Shown: positions 61,901 to 64,000 of the stretch, in pieces
Layout of the letters: each line of letters begins with the position of its first letter
How positions within the stretch are numbered: the stretch's first letter is position 1
Assembly (NCBI GenBank): GCA_000231825.2
Contig: JH720297.1
Location: forward strand, 1,044,393-1,108,392
Reading direction: 5' to 3'
Source of the DNA: Tetrahymena elliotti 4EA
Taxonomy: Eukaryota; Ciliophora; Oligohymenophorea; Hymenostomatida; Tetrahymenidae
Length of the DNA stretch: 64,000 bases
Notes under the pieces: generated by a model
Told to the model about the DNA's origin: nothing
Databases searched by the model: none
The model's input: only the letters and a program-made list of their open reading frames with translations
Translations under genes and position numbers: made by a program

Positions 61901-64000
61901 TATCTTGTAATTCTCCATTATAGTTATCGGGCTCAACTTGTGTTTGCTAAACTGGATTTTATGATGCTACTAATAAGGTTTGCAAAACATGCACTTTAAA
62001 CTAAGTGCCAGATTACACAAATTAGAAATGTGTAGATTGTAACACTTCATGTAAAACATGCTAAGATATAAGCAATTTAAGTAAATGTACAAGTTGTACT
62101 GCACCATATGCTTTATACACAAATTTTTGCTATAATCCTTGCCCATCTGGATAGTATAAATAATTTATTTTTTTAATTACTTTTAAAATTTTAACTGATT
62201 ATTGTTAATTATTGTCGATATAAAATTTTATTTTTAATCTTAAAAGTTATGCTGACTCCAATTAAGTTTGTTAATCTTGCAATTCTAGCTGCTTAACTTG
62301 TGAGTCAAATAGCACTAAATGCACAAGTTGTCCTTCTACATTTTAATTATCAAATGATTAATGTGTTTGTCCCTCTAATACTATCTATGATTCTTCTTAA
62401 AAAATTTGCATTAGTTGTTAATTAAATTAAGCTATAGATATTCCAAATTAAAAATGCTAAAATTGTAATACTTCTTGCAGAACTTGCCAAGACAAAGATA
62501 ACTTAAATACATGCACTACATGTTATAGTGGAAAAGTTCTTTATAATAACACTTGCATAGATTAGTGTCCTGATTCAACGTATTTAAAAAATTTATATAT
62601 TTTTAATCAAAAATTTAAAATATTTTTATAGATTTTAAGATCAGTATAATACTTGCTAACCTTGTAACTCAATGTGCAAAACTTGCATTGATTTAAATTC
62701 AAAGTGTACATCATGCAACAGTCCATTAAAATTAAATGTAAATTCTTGCTAATGTGACTCTGGATTTTACAATTCTTCAACAAATCAATGTGTTACATGT
62801 ACTCCTCATTAAGTTCCAAATAATGCTTAATAAGTATGTTAAAATTGTGATGTAAATTGCCTAGGCTGTTAGGATATAAATAACTTAGATAAATGTACTA
62901 GCTGCTATTCTCCATATGTTCTGTATTAACAAAAATGCTACAATAATTGCCCAGTTGGATAGTATGATTTTTTAACATTTTATTTTAAATTTGTAAAATT
63001 TTTAATTAAAAAAAGTTATCCTGATACAAATCTAGTTTGTTAACCTTGTGATTCTTCTTGTTAAAGCTGTTCAAATACTAGTACTTACTGTACTTCATGT
63101 CCTAATACATTTACTCTTTCAAATAATAAATGCATTTGTCAAAATTCTATTTATGACAGTCAGAGTAAAACATGCAAATAATGCACTCAAAGCTAAATTT
63201 TAGATCAAACTAATAATGTTTGCTCTAATTGTGATTTAAAGTGTTTAACATGTCAAGATTTGTAAAATTTATCTACTTGTACCAGTTGTCCAACTGGAAA
63301 AATTCTCTATAATTCAACTTGCATAGATTAATGTCCAGAATAAACGTAAATTTAGTTAGTTTCTTTCCAAATTTAATAATTCAAATATTTAAATTAAAGA
63401 TATTTATTGAATTAGTTAATTTTCTTACAAATTTAATGAATTTTATAAAAATTTAAGATATTTATTAAATAATATATGCCTACCTTGTAATTCAAATTGC
63501 AAAACATGCTAAACATCAAGCACAAATTGCACATCATGTGAAAGCCCATTAACATTAACAGGAAGTGTATGCTAATGCTCTAATGGCAACTACAATCCAT
63601 TTAGTAAATAATGTATTTAGTGTACATAAAGCTAAGTATATGATAGTGCAAATTATTAATGTCTAGATTGTAATCAAACCTGCTTGACTTGCTAAGATAA
63701 AGATAACTTAAGCAAGTGTACAAGCTGTCCATAAAATTTTATACTTTATAATTCCTAATGTTTAAATACATGCCCAGATTAAAAGTAAATTATTTTTATT
63801 AATAAGCAAACCAATAATTTTTTTCTTTTTAGATATTTTTCGAATAACACATGCCTCCCTTGTGATTCAAATTGTAAAACCTGTTAGGTTTCAAGTACAT
63901 AATGCACTTCATGTAATTCACCATTAGAATTATAGTCGTCTAATACTTGCAAGTGTCCTTAAGGTAACTACAACCCAAATAATAATACTTGTGTAGTTTG
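58956..64000 (+). CDS. Leishmanolysin-fold pseudoprotease with Cys-rich repeats (3' partial)
   Basis: Twelve exons in view: 58956..59886, 59987..60206, 60261..60457, 60525..60830, 60993..61347, 61436..61768, 61824..62153, 62247..62579, 62632..62961, 63016..63345, 63458..63784 and 63833 to past the end. A signal peptide (LKLLISSLLLFLFV) is followed by a leishmanolysin-like M8 domain: RKSGQTGMKIVDFDSSDNC, KKRPLAGVIYFNY, FTLAAINDMGWYQVY, CYFAYGKMD. The zinc motif position reads LAAKAILQIMGLN instead of HExxHxxGF, so catalysis is unlikely. EGF-like cysteines follow (CQNNCSQNGICLHNFCQC), then long furin-like CxxC repeats (CKTCQ, CTSCNSP). Such proteins are abundant ciliate surface proteins. A C-terminal TM would be expected beyond the window. 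Confidence 0.87.
61436..64000 (+). repeat. Tandem cassette exons of about 330 nt
   Basis: Exons 6 to 12 of the preceding gene are near-repeats with lengths 333, 330, 333, 330, 330, 327 and at least 168 nt. Each begins and ends in the same phase, with two bases carried over. Each encodes about 110 residues with the same cysteine spacing (C.SNCKTC ... CTSC ... CP). Introns between them (48-112 nt) fall at one place, just after the CP motif. Exons 8 and 10 share GK[VI]LYN.TCIDQCP, while 7 and 9 share PY.LY...CYN.CP.GQY. The repeat unit therefore looks like a two-exon pair. Confidence 0.85.

Noticed and set aside
61436..64000. CRISPR-like regular spacing of repeats
   Set aside because: The repeats are coding exons with introns in a eukaryotic gene. 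Units are about 330 nt and diverged.
1..64000. tRNA, 5S rRNA and snRNA genes
   Set aside because: No cloverleaf with a TTCGA-type T-arm and acceptor stem was found by eye. A covariance-model scan would be decisive and could not be run.

Overview
This window looks like nuclear (probably macronuclear) DNA from a Tetrahymena-like ciliate. It is extremely AT-rich. Its proteins are open only when TAA and TAG are read as glutamine and TGA is the sole stop. Almost every gene is split by short AT-rich GT-AG introns, mostly 50-330 nt. Read with the standard code the genes break into short pieces, so coordinates here are gene spans with exons given in the text. All translations were made by eye and nothing was searched against a database.

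Layout. 1-9552 (+): the 3' part of a polytopic membrane protein, a small one-TM protein, a decayed or unresolved gene, a secreted acid sphingomyelinase (saposin domain plus metallophosphoesterase) and the ribosome-biogenesis protein NOL10/Enp2. 11311-21451 (+): five tandem tetraspanin-like genes, four with one 3' intron and one without. 23654-24853 (+): an intronless seven-TM receptor of cAMP-receptor-like type. 25503-34810 (+): three tandem leucine-rich-repeat genes, the first carrying two frameshifts. 36705-51884 (-): four tandem copies of an unrecognised two-TM, cysteine-containing ectodomain protein (810-911 aa), each with seven exons including a 17-38 nt micro-exon. 52656-56562 (+): an XPF/ERCC4-type nuclease lacking the C-terminal HhH2 domain. 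57130-57930 (-): a two-TM protein. 58956-64000 (+, runs off the window): a leishmanolysin-fold protein without a visible HExxH motif, followed by a long chain of cysteine-rich repeats encoded by near-identical, phase-symmetric exons of about 330 nt.

Housekeeping genes (NOL10, XPF, sphingomyelinase) are single copy. The expansions are surface or signalling-type families grown by local tandem duplication: tetraspanins, LRR proteins, two-TM ectodomain proteins and cysteine-rich cassette exons. No operon-like organisation is expected or seen. The most novel-looking item is the four-copy two-TM family. Next are the pseudoprotease with its exon-cassette array and the shortened XPF. No convincing tRNA, rRNA, CRISPR array or telomere was found.
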